Origin: Ptiloglossa arizonensis
Lineage: Eukaryota; Arthropoda; Insecta; Hymenoptera; Colletidae
Assembly: GCF_051014685.1 (NCBI RefSeq)
Contig: NC_135055.1
Span: 4,526,001-4,590,000, forward strand
Length of the DNA stretch: 64,000 nt
Reading direction: 5' to 3'
The notes under the pieces: model-generated
What the model was told of the DNA's origin: nothing
The model's database searches: none
Seen by the model: the letters and a program-made list of their open reading frames with translations, nothing else
Position numbers and translations under genes: made by a program
Shown here: positions 24,296 through 35,769 of the stretch, piece after piece
Layout of the letters: each line of letters opens with the position of its first letter
Position numbering within the stretch: position 1 is the stretch's first letter

Positions 24296-24355
24296 GAAGT
24301 AATTTATTACTATAATTTGATTTAAAAAATCAATTCTGTTGTCAGACATCTAATG
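24296..24355 (-). pseudogene. trnK: trnK(UUU), 3' acceptor strand missing
   Basis: On the minus strand the 5' acceptor half (CATTAGA), a D-arm region, an anticodon arm TTGAT-TTTTTAA-ATCAA with anticodon TTT, and a T-arm (GTAAT/ATTAC) can be seen. The 3' acceptor half, expected to pair with CATTAGA, is replaced after TTC by spacer sequence. Its position directly after COX2 is where insect mitochondrial genomes normally carry trnK. The truncation marks one end of the mitochondrial insertion. Confidence 0.7.
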
Positions 24356-24393
24356 ATTTGATTTAATTAAGTATTATATGAGTAGGTTAAAAT

Positions 24394-25077
24394 TTAATTT
24401 TGGTTGTTAATTCAATTAATAAAGTTTGAATAATTAGTTCTTTCCACAACAATTGGCATAAATCTGTGAGTAGCTCCGCAGATTTCAGAACATTGTCCGA
24501 AAAATACTCCAGGTCGATTAGTAATTAAATTTATTTGGTTAATTCGCCCTGGTACTGAGTCCATTTTTAAGCCTAAAGACGGAACAGTTCAAGAGTGAAT
24601 TACGTCGTTTGATGTTGTTAATATTCGAATTAGTGTATTAGATGGAATAATTATTCGATTATCTACATCTAGGAGACGAAAAATGTAAATATTATTTAAA
24701 TCTTTATCTATATAGGGGTCAAAATTTAAATTATTAAATTCTGGGTATTCATAGGATCAATATCATTGGTGCCCAATTGATTTGATTGTTAAGTATACGG
24801 GTATTCATAGTTCATCAATAAAATATAGGGTTTTTAAAGAAAGAAGTGCAATTACTCCTAAAATTATTATTGGGAGTAAAGTTCATACAATTTCAATATG
24901 ATGATTTTTAAGTAAAAATCGATTGATAAATTTATTAGTAAAAATATCTAATATAATTATAAGAGTTAATGAAGAGATTATAATCATTATAATTATTGTG
25001 AAGTTGTGAAAAAGATTTAAATTATCGGCATATGGCGAATTGGGGTCTTGGAAATTAATTATTTTTCAATGGGACAT
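24394..25077 (-). CDS. COX2: Cytochrome c oxidase subunit II, mitochondrial-type, intact frame
   Basis: A 227-codon uninterrupted frame in the invertebrate mitochondrial code, ATG to TAA, normal length for insect COX2. COX2 carries the CuA centre that accepts electrons from cytochrome c in complex IV. Visible features are two N-terminal membrane segments (about residues 25-47 and 62-85), the aromatic IGHQWYWSYEY segment (101-111), and the CuA ligands H161, C196, E198, C200, H204 and M207 in [16 protein letters not shown] encodes Trp throughout, so the nuclear code would break it. It starts 1 bp after trnL2 and is followed by truncated trnK, in mitochondrial order. Residue 79 is Leu where Pro is usual. 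As a probable nuclear copy it is unlikely to be expressed, despite the intact frame. Confidence 0.85.
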
Positions 25078-25078
25078 T

Positions 25079-25137
25079 TTTAATAAAAATATTAAATTTT
25101 ATAAATGAATCTTAAATTCATGCACTAATCTGCCATA

Positions 25138-25142
<5 letters not shown>
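25079..25142 (-). tRNA. trnL2: Mitochondrial-type tRNA-Leu(UUR)
   Basis: Read on the minus strand it starts CTTAATATGGCAGATTAGTG, the conserved 5' half of insect mitochondrial trnL2. The anticodon arm is ATGAA-TTTAAGA-TTCAT with anticodon TAA, and the 3' acceptor half is TATTAAA. It overlaps the COX1 stop by a few bases and lies 1 bp before COX2, the usual insect COX1-trnL2-COX2 layout. Confidence 0.85.
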
Positions 25143-26667
<1,525 letters not shown>

Positions 26668-26751
26668 ATATTAATTCTGTTAAAAATTAATATAACCAGT
26701 ATATCATAAATATAAATATAAATATTAAAAAAACTATAAATAGATAATAGT
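26668..26751. other. ND2-COX1 intergenic stretch without recognisable tRNA genes
   Basis: Insects ancestrally carry trnW, trnC and trnY between ND2 and COX1, but only 84 bp of AT-rich DNA lie here. A perfect 9-bp hairpin (26,668-26,676 with 26,685-26,693, loop CTGTTAAA on the plus strand) resembles an anticodon arm, but I cannot fold a complete tRNA around it. Confidence 0.5.
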
Positions 26752-27570
26752 TTAGAAAATTAAGGTTAATTTTGTTATATATTTTTTATTTAATTGAAGG
26801 GAAATATATAAGAAGGATATATTTAAATAATTTCATGATGTAATTAATCTTACAAAAAGATATACAATTATTAAAAGTATAAATCTTATTCTTGAATTTA
26901 TTAATGTTTCTAGGACGATTCATTTCAGTATAAAGAGTGCTATAGGTGGGAAATTTGTGTACATAATAATTATTGAGTATAAAATAATTTTTCTTTTATT
27001 AGAGGTTAATATATTAAATACGGAAGAAGAATTAATCTTTATTATTTTAAATATAAAAATTAAAATTGAAGAAATTATTGAATATAAAATGAAATATGTT
27101 AAAAATGTATTTTTGTTAATTATTAATATAATAACTATAACAGATGTTTGTATAACAGATGAATATCCTATAATTATTTTGATTGATTTGTTATTTAAGC
27201 AAATGATAGGGGCAATAATTACATTAATTAGGCAAATAAAATAAATTTCATTATTAAATTTTAATATGAGTTCTATAATAATTATAGGGATTAATTTTAT
27301 TAAAGTTATTATAAAGAATAGATTAATTCAATTTAATGAATAAATTAAAGAAATGAATCGAACATTTAAAGAGTACATCCAAATTTTTAAAATGAGTGAA
27401 TAAAAAATAGTTATTCTAAATAAATAATTAGATTTATCTCCGATTCTGTGTAAAATATTATATACAGTAAATAGTATAAATAAAATTCTTCTGGAGGCTA
27501 AAGAGATTAAAAAATATATTAAATATGTATTTAGAGTATTAGTGTATATCTTAACTATAGCACAAATGAT
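26752..27570 (-). pseudogene. ND2: NADH dehydrogenase subunit 2, 5'-truncated, frame open
   Basis: A 272-codon open frame in the invertebrate mitochondrial code ending in TAA. ND2 is a proton-pumping membrane subunit of complex I. The N-terminal part usual for the family (about 60 residues) is absent. An in-frame TAA lies just upstream, and the satellite starts 34 bp further on. Conserved ND2 stretches are recognisable: YFLISLASSS, LKIWMYSLNVRF (family LKxGxxPFHFW), SLNWINLFFMMT, IMGYSSVMQTS and FPPMALFMLKW. All are highly hydrophobic. Unlike the short spacer copies it has neither the 1-bp insertion nor the Trp-to-stop change, so it is closest to the original insertion. The PFHFW to SLNVRF change and the missing start argue against function. 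Confidence 0.82.
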
Positions 27571-27855
27571 TTATAATCGAAATTATAACTATTATAATCA
27601 TTTAATCGAAACGGAGAAACGCAGAAACGGAGAAACGAAGAAACGAAGGAAGAAACGGAGAAACGAAGAAATAAATGGAGAAACGAAGAAAGAAACGGAG
27701 AAACAAATGGGGAAACGAAGATATAAACGGAGAAACGATGAAAGGAACGGAGAAACGAACAAAGAAACGGAGAAACGGAGAAACGGACAAAGAAACGGAG
27801 AAACGGAGAAATAAATGGAGAAACGAACAAATAAACAGAGAAACGAAGAAAGAAA
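27316..27855. repeat. Copy 2 of 27,315-bp-period segmental duplication
   Basis: Matches 1-540 across the ND2 5' region and the beginning of the satellite arm, at a constant offset of 27,315 bp. After 27,855 a 160-bp tandem duplication in this copy shifts the offset to 27,475. Confidence 0.8.
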
Positions 27856-30800
27856 CGGAGAAACAAATGGGGAAACGAAGATATAAACAGAGAAACGATG
27901 AAAGGAACGGAGAAACGAACAAAGAAACGGAGAAACGGAGAAACGGACAAAGAAACGGAGAAACGGAGAAATAAATGGAGAAACGAACAAATAAACAGAG
28001 AAACGAAGAAAGAAACGGAGAATCGGAGAAATAAATGGAGAAATGAAGAAAGAAACGGAGAAACGAAGAAAGAAACGGAGAAACGAAGAAAGAAACGGAG
28101 AAACGGAGAAATAAATGGGGAAAGGAACAAAGAAATGGAGAAACGAAGAAAGAAACGGAGAAACGAAGAAAGAAACGGAGAAACGAAGAAAGAAACGGGG
28201 TAACGAAGAAAGAAACGAAGAAACGAAGAAAGAAACGGAGAATCGGAGAAATAAACGAAGAAACGAACAAAGAAACGGAGAAACGAACAAAGAAACGGAG
28301 AAACGAAGAAAGAAACGGAGAAACGGAGAAATAAATGGGGAAAGGAACAAAGAAATGGAGAAACGAAGAAAGAAACGGAGAAACGACGAAAGAAACGAAG
28401 AAACGAACAAAGAAACGGAGAAACGAACAAAGAAATAGAGAAACGGAGAAACGGACAAATTAACGGAGAAACGGAGAAATACACGGAGAAACGAAGAAAG
28501 GAACGGAGAAACGAACAAAGAAACTGAGAAACGGAGAAACGGACAAAGAAACGGAGAAACGGAGAAATAAATGGAGAAACGAACAAATAAACAGAGAAAC
28601 GAAGAAACAAACGGAGAATCGGAGAAATAAATGGAGAAATGAAGAAAGAAACGGAGAAACGAAGAATGAAACGGAGAAACGAAGAAATAAATGGAGAAAC
28701 GAACAAGAAATGGAGAAACGATGAAAGAAACGGAGAAACGAACAAAGAAACGGAGAAACGAACAAAGAAACGAAGAAATAAATGGAGAAACGAAGAAATA
28801 AACGGAGAAACGAAGAAAGAAACGGAGAAACGAAGAAAGAAACGGAGAAACGAAGAAAGAAACGGAGAAACGGAGAAATAAATGGAGAAACGAACAAAGA
28901 AATAGAGAAACGGAGAAACGGACAAAGAAACGGAGAAACGGAGAAATAAACGGAGAAACGAAGAAAGGAACGGAGAAACGAACAAAGAAACTGAGAAACG
29001 GAGAAACGGACAAAGAAACGGAGAAACGGAGAAATAAATGGAGAAACGAACAAATAAACAGAGAAACGAAGAAACAAACGGAGAATCGGAGAAATAAATG
29101 GAGAAATGAAGAAAGAAACGGAGAAACGAAGAATGAAACGGAGAAACGAAGAAATAAATGGAGAAACGGAGAAATAAATGGAGAAACGAAGGAACAAACA
29201 GATAAACGAACAAAGACACGGACAAACGAACAAAGAAACACAGAAACGGAGAAAGAAACGGAGAAACGATGAAAGAAACGGAGGCGCGAAGAAAGAAACG
29301 GAGAAACGAAGAAAGAAACGGAGAAACGAAGAAAGAAACGGAGAATCGGAGAAATAAATGGAGAAACGAAGAAATAAACCGAGAAACGGAGAAAGAAACG
29401 GAGAAACGAACAAAGAAACGGAGAAACGAACAAGGAAACGGAGAAACGGAGAAATAAATGGAGAAACGAAGGAACAAACAGAGAATCGAACAAAGAAACG
29501 GACAACCGAAGAAAGAAACAGAGAAACGTAGAAAGAAACGGAGAAACGAAGAAAGAAACGCAGAAACGAAGAAAGAAACGGAGAAACGAAGAAATAAATG
29601 GAGAAACGAAGAAATAAACGGAGAAACGAAGAAAGAAACGGAGAAACGAACAAGAAACGGAGAAACGATGAAAGAAACGGAGAAACGAACAAAGAAACGG
29701 AGAAACGAACAATGAAACGAAGAAATAAATGGAGAAACGAAGAAATAAACGGAGAAACGAAGAAAGAAACGGAGAAACGAAGATAGAAACGGAGAAACGA
29801 AGAATGAAACGGAGAAACGAAGAAATAAATGGAGAAACGAAGAAATAAACGGAGAAACGAAGAAAGAAACGGAGAAACGAACAAGAAACCGAGAAACGTT
29901 GAAAGAAACGGAGAAACGAAGAAAGAAACGGTGAAACGAACAAAGAAACGAAGAAATAAATGGAGAAACGAAAAAATAAACGGAGAAACGAAGAAAGAAA
30001 CGGAGAAACGAAGAAAGAAACGGAGAAACGGAGAAATAAATGGAGAAACGAAGAAAGAAACGGACAAACGAACAAAGAAACGCAGAAACGAAAAAAGAAA
30101 TGGAGAGTCGGAGAAATAAATGGAGAAACGAACAAAAAAGGTGAAACGGAGAAACGGAGATACGGAAAAACCGAGAAACGGAGAAACGGAGTAACCGAGA
30201 AAAGGAGATACGGAGAAACGGAGAAACAGAGGTACCGAGAAACGGAGAAACGGAGAAACGTTTCTCCGTTTCTTTGTTCGTAACTCCGTTTCTTTGTTCG
30301 TTTCTCCGTTTCTTTGTTCGTTTCTCCGTTTCTATGTTCGTTTCTCCGTTTCTTTGTTCGTTTCTCCGTTTCTTTGTTCGTTTCTCCGTTTCTTTGTTCG
30401 TTCCTCCGTTTCTTTGTTCGTTTCTCCGTTTCTTTCTCCGTTTCTCGGTTTATTTCTTCGTTTCTCCATTTATTTCTCCGATTCTCCGTTTGTTTCTTCG
30501 TTTCTTCGTATCTTTCTTCGTAACTCCGTTTCTCTCTCCGTTTCTCCGTTTCTTGCTTCGTTTCTCCGTTTCTTTCTTCATTTCTCCGTTTCTTTCTTCG
30601 TTTCTCCGTTTCTTTCTTCGTTTCTCCGTTTCTTTCTTCGTTTCTCCGTTTATTTCTTCGTTTCTCCTTTTATTTCTCCGTTTCTCCGTTTCTTTCCTCG
30701 TTTCTCCGTTTCTTTATTCGTTTCTCCGTTTCTTTCTTCGTTTCTCCGTTTCTTTCTTCGTTTCTCCGTTTCTTTCTTCGTTTCTCCGTTTCTTTCTTCG

Positions 30801-33800
30801 TTTCTCCGTTTATTTCTCCGTTTCTCCGTTTCTTTCTTCGTTTCTGCGTTTCTTTGTTCATTTCTCCGTTTCTTTCTTCGTTTCTGCGTTTCTTTGTTCG
30901 TTTCTCCGTTTCTTTCTACGTTTCTCCGTTTCTTTGTTCGGTTCTCCGTTTCTTTCTCCGTTTCTCGGTTTATTCCTTCGTTTCCCCATTTATTTCTCCG
31001 TTTCTCCGTTTCTTTCTTGGTTTCTTCGTTTCTTTCTTCGTTACTCCGTTTCTTTCTTCGTTTCTCCGTTTCTTTCTTCGTTTCTCCGTTTCTTTCTTCG
31101 TTTCTCCGTTTCTTTCATCGTTTCTTAGTTTCTCCGTTTCTTTCTTCGTTTCTCCGTTTATATCTTCGTTTCTCCATTTATTTCTCCGTTTCTTTCTTCG
31201 TTTCTCCGTTTGTTTGTTCGTTTCTCCGTTTCTTTCTTTGTTCCTCCGTTTCTTTCTTCATTTCTCCGTTTATTTCTTCTATTCTCCGTTTCTTTCTTCG
31301 TTTCTCCGTTTCTCGGTTTATTTCTTCGTTTCTCCGTTTATTTCTCCGATCCTCCGTTTCTTTCTTCGTTTCTTCGTTTCTTTCTTCGGTACTAAGTTTC
31401 TTTCTTCGTTTCTCCGTTTCTTTCTTCGTTTCTCCGTTTGTTTGTTCGTTTCTCCGTTTGTTTGTTCGTATCTCCGTTTCTTTCTTTGTTCCTCCGTTTC
31501 TTTCTTCATTTCTCCGTTTATTTCTTCAATTCTCCGTTTCTTTCTTCGTTTCTCCGTTTGTTTCTCCGTTTCTCGGTTTATTTCTTCGTTTCTCCATTTA
31601 TTTCTCCGATCCTCCGTTTCTTTCTTCGTTTCTTCGTTTCTTTCTTCGGTACTCCGTTTCTTTCTTCGTTTCTCCGTTTCTTTCTTCGTTTCTCCGTATC
31701 TTTCTTCGTTTCTCCCTTTCTTTGTTCGTTTCTCCGTTTCTTTCTTCGTTTCTCCGTTTCTTTCTAGGTTTCTCCGTTTCTTTCTTCGTTTCTCCGTTTA
31801 TTTCTCCGATCCTCCGTTTCTTTCTTCGTTTCTTCGTTTCTTTCTTCGGTACTAAGTTTCTTTCTTCGTTTCTCCGTTTCTTTCTTCGTTTCTCCGTTTC
31901 TTTGTTCGTTTCTCCGTTTCTATGTTCGTTTCTCCGTTTCTTTGTTCGTTTCTCCGTTTCTTTGTTCGTTTCTCCGTTTCTTTGTTCGTTCCTCCGTTTC
32001 TTTGTTCGTTTCTCCGTTTCTTTCTCCGTTTCTCGGTTTATTTCTTCGTTTCTCCATTTATTTCTCCGATTCTCCGTTTGTTTCTTCGTTTCTTCGTATC
32101 TTTCTTCGTAACTCCGTTTCTCTCTTCGTTTCTCCGTTTCTTGCTTCGTTTCTCCGTTTCTTTCTTCATTTCTCCGTTTCTTTCTTCGTTTCTCCGTTTC
32201 TTTCTTCGTTTCTCCGTTTCTTTCTTCGTTTCTCCGTTTATTTCTTCGTTTCTCCTTTTATTTCTCCGTTTCTCCGTTTCTTTCCTCGTTTCTCCGTTTC
32301 TTTATTCGTTTCTCCGTTTCTTTCTTCGTTTCTCCGTTTCTTTCTTCGTTTCTCCGTTTCTTTCTTCGTTTCTCCGTTTCTTTCTTCGTTTCTCCGTTTA
32401 TTTCTCCGTTTCTCCGTTTCATTCTTCGTTTCTGCGTTTCTTTGTTCGTTTCTCCGTTTCTTTCTTCGTTTCTGCGTTTCTTTGTTCGTTTCTCCGTTTC
32501 TTTCTACGTTTCTCCGTTTCTTTGTTCGGTTCTCCGTTTCTTTCTCCGTTTCTCGGTTTATTCCTTCGTTTCCCCATTTATTTCTCCGTTTCTCCGTTTC
32601 TTTCTTGGTTTCTTCGTTTCTTTCTTCGTTACTCCGTTTCTTTCTTCGTTTCTCCGTTTCTTTCTTCGTTTCTCCGTTTCTTTCTTCGTTTCTCCGTTTC
32701 TTTCATCGTTTCTTAGTTTCTCCGTTTCTTTCTTCGTTTCTCCGTTTATATCTTCGTTTCTCCATTTATTTCTCCGTTTCTTTCTTCGTTTCTCCGTTTG
32801 TTTGTTCGTTTCTCCGTTTCTTTCTTTGTTCCTCCGTCTCTTTCTTCATTTCTCCGTTTATTTCTTCTATTCTCCGTTTCTTTCTTCGTTTCTCCGTTTG
32901 TTTCTCCGTTTCTCGGTTTATTTCTTCGTTTCTCCATTTATTTCTCCGATCCTCCGTTTCTTTCTTCGTTTCTTCGTTTCTTTCTTCGGTACTAAGTTTC
33001 TTTCTTCGTTTCTCCGTTTCTTTCTTCGTTTCTCCGTTTGTTTGTTCGTTTCTCCGTTTCTTTCTTTGTTCCTCCGTTTCATTCTTCATTTCTCCGTTTA
33101 TTTCTTCAATTCTCCGTTTCTTTCTTCGTTTCTCCGTTTGTTTCTCCGTTTCTCGGTTTATTTCTTCGTTTCTCCATTTATTTCTCCGATCCTCCGTTTC
33201 TTTCTTCGTTTCTTCGTTTCTTTCTTCGGTACTCCGTTTCTTTCTTCGTTTCTCCGTTTCTTTCTTCGTTTCTCCGTATCTTTCTTTGTTCCTCCGTTTC
33301 TTTCTTCATTTCTCCGTTTATTTCTTCAATTCTCCGTTTCTTTCTTCGTTTCTCCGTTTGTTTCTCCGTTTCTCGGTTTATTTCTTCGTTTCTCCAATTA
33401 TTTTTCCGATTCTCCATTTCTTTCTTCGTTTCTCCGTTTCTTTCTTCGTTACTAAGTTTCTTTCTTCGTTTCTCCGTTTCTTTCTTCAATTCTCCGTTTC
33501 TTTCTTCGGTTCTCCGTTTCTTTCTCCGTTTCTCGGTTTATTTCTTCGTTTCTCCATTTATTTCTCCGATCCTCCGTTTCTTTCTTCGTTTCTTCGTTTC
33601 TTTCTTCGTTACTCCGTTTCTTTCTTCGTTTCTCCGTTTCTTTCTTCGTTTCTCCGTTTCTTGCTTCGTTTCTCCGTTTCTTTCTTCGTTTCTCCGTTTC
33701 TTTCTTTGTTTCTCCGTTTCTTTCTTCGTTTCTCCGTTTCTTTCTTCGTTTCTCCGTTTATTTCTTCGTTTCTCCTTTTATTTCTCCGTTTCTCCGTTTC

Positions 33801-33926
33801 TTTCCTCGTTTCTCCGTTTATTTCTTCGTTTCTCCGTTTCTTTCTTCGTTTCTCCGTTTATTTCTTCGTTTCTCCATTTATTTCTCCGTTTCTCCGTTTC
33901 TTTCTTCGTTTCTGCGTTTCGTTGTT
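27604..33926. repeat. Satellite array A5, palindromic, right end broken
   Basis: The left arm is 27,604-30,139, the core 30,140-30,259 and the right arm 30,260-33,926. The left arm starts with a 160-bp tandem duplication (27,676 and 27,836). The right arm contains a tandem duplication of period 1,588 bp (about 30,310-31,300 repeated at 31,898-32,890) and further blocks of 220-250 bp marked by CTTTGTTCCTCCG. The array stops at TTTCGTTGTTC and runs directly into the middle of ND2, without the usual TCGATTAAATGA boundary. Confidence 0.94.
30140..30259 (+). repeat. 8-bp core of array A5
   Basis: About 120 bp of 8-bp units with GAGTAACC and AACAGAGG variants, nearly identical to the A6 core. It starts with AACAAAAAAGGTG, one C shorter than the landmark in other arrays. 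Confidence 0.83.
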
Positions 33927-34228
33927 CATAATAACTATAGGATATTCATCTGTTATACAAACATCTATTATAGTTATATTATTAATAATTAACAAAAATA
34001 CATTTTTAACATATTTCATTTTATATTCAATAATTTCTTTAATTTTAATTTTTATATTTAAAATAATAAAGATTAACTCTGCCTCCTTATTTAATATATT
34101 AACCTCTTATAAAAGAAAAATTATTTTATACCCAATAATTATTATGTACACAAATTTCCCACCTGTAGCACTCTTTATACTGAAATAAGTCGTCCTAGAA
34201 ACATTAATAAATTCAAGAATAAAATTTA
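33927..34228 (+). pseudogene. ND2: ND2 pseudogene, 5'-deleted spacer form (S5)
   Basis: Only the distal 300 bp of the spacer-type ND2 fragment are present, starting at the ATAGGATATTCATCTG (GYSS) region. The first roughly 390 bp, including the usual array boundary, are missing. The TAA in place of the Trp codon lies within GAAATAAGTCG. Confidence 0.8.
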
Positions 34229-35540
34229 CCGTGGAAGGTTTGATTTTACATTTATTCGAAAGATGAAACGTACAAAAGTTTGTACAAAAGTATTTATTTA
34301 TTTTATCGCACGGTAGGGAATATCATACAAATGGAAATACTTATCTCTAATGTCGGTAAATTGTACTTGTCGCGCCATCTATTTGTGGACATTAGAACAA
34401 TTCCTCGACAAACTTGAGCGTTTCCCCGCCAGGTGTTTTCACCCCTTAAGTGTAGTTTAACCCTTTCTTCAATAGATGGCAACCCATGTAATTACCACGT
34501 TACAGGGATTGGTAATTGCGGGTTCAGAATATATTTGCATACATACAAACTATAATTCCGATATGTAGAGAAATATTCATTTATTTTATCCCACGGCTTC
34601 TTCGATCGTATTTGTTCGCTCTAACCAAATATTTCAAGAAATTGATGGCTTTTTATACCGAAACATTGTCAAAAATTGTTTAATCTACGGTGCAACGACG
34701 GTTCTTAATAATTATGATAAATAAATGTCAAGATATTGCGAAGTCTGCGAAGGCGAACGGTTTCAGTGAATGTTTGTTCATTTCAGCGATTGATATTAAC
34801 ATTCACGCATGTTCCCTATATTGATCGAACAATGTGCATCTTATTTATGTATTTCAAGTAATTAAGAAACTTATCGAAATTGATATTGATCGAGACTACA
34901 CGTTATAAACATGTTTCGTAAAGTTTTAAAGCACGGAAAGTAACAATTGTTCATTACATACATTAATTTAACATTTGTTTAATTCTTATAATTTACACAA
35001 TACGCGTAGAAGTGGTATTTTTTACACAAAAGTGCCAACATTCAATTAGTCGCTTTTTTAGATAGAAAAATCACCGCGATAAATACTTGTGAATCGATAA
35101 TCGATACGTGTAGCCTTGAGAATGTCAGTCGGATCTCAAGGAAAAATTCCTTCGCGAACAAGGAATATTTCAACGAAATGATATTTTAAGCCATTATTTA
35201 GACTAGGACATTGTTAATAATAGTCTAATGTATGATTCTACGACGGCTGTTAATAATTATAATAAACAAACATCAAGATATTGCGAAATCTTCGAGGGTG
35301 AATTGATTCGGTGAATATTTGTTCATTTCAGCAATTGTTATTAACATTTACGCATGTTCCCTATATTGATCGAACAATGTGCATCTTATTTATGCATTAA
35401 AAATGATTTATTCGCCTCTAGCAATTGATTTTGATCGAACTCCAAAGTAAAGAAATGTTTCTTAAAGTTTTAAAACATGGAAAGTAATAATTGTCTATGA
35501 GATATTCCATTTTAACATTTGATTAATACATGAAGAATCG
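34229..35540. other. Non-mitochondrial AT-rich spacer DNA S5
   Basis: Two-copy form of the direct repeat (around 34,700 and 35,240), with the inverted motif pair listed separately. No gene was recognised. Confidence 0.7.
34372..34480. promoter_or_regulatory. Inverted GCGCCATCTA / TAGATGGC motif pair
   Basis: GCGCCATCTA at 34,372 and TAGATGGC at 34,473 face each other about 90 bp apart. The motif resembles the core of the insect CTCF recognition sequence. The pair recurs in every complete spacer (S3 at 17,059 and 17,160; degenerate GAGCCATCTA in S1). Binding is unproven, and the pair could instead be remnant terminal repeats of a small transposable element. Confidence 0.3.
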
Positions 35541-35733
35541 AAATTTTTGGTGAAATAAGTGAATAAAAAATAATTATTATAAATAAATAATTAGATTTCT
35601 TCCCGATTCTGTGTAAATTATTATATACAGTATATAGTATAAATAAAATTATTCTGGAGGCTAAAGAGATTAAACAATATATTAAATACGTATTTAGAGT
35701 ATTAGTGTATAATTTAACTATAGCTCAAATGAT
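35541..35733 (-). pseudogene. ND2: ND2 5' arm on the minus strand, left of A6
   Basis: Inverted partner of the fragment at 40,709. Private variants are TTCTTCCCGATTCTG and AAACAATATATTAAATACG. Confidence 0.75.
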
Positions 35734-35769
35734 TTATAATAGAAATTATAACCATTATAATCATTTAAT

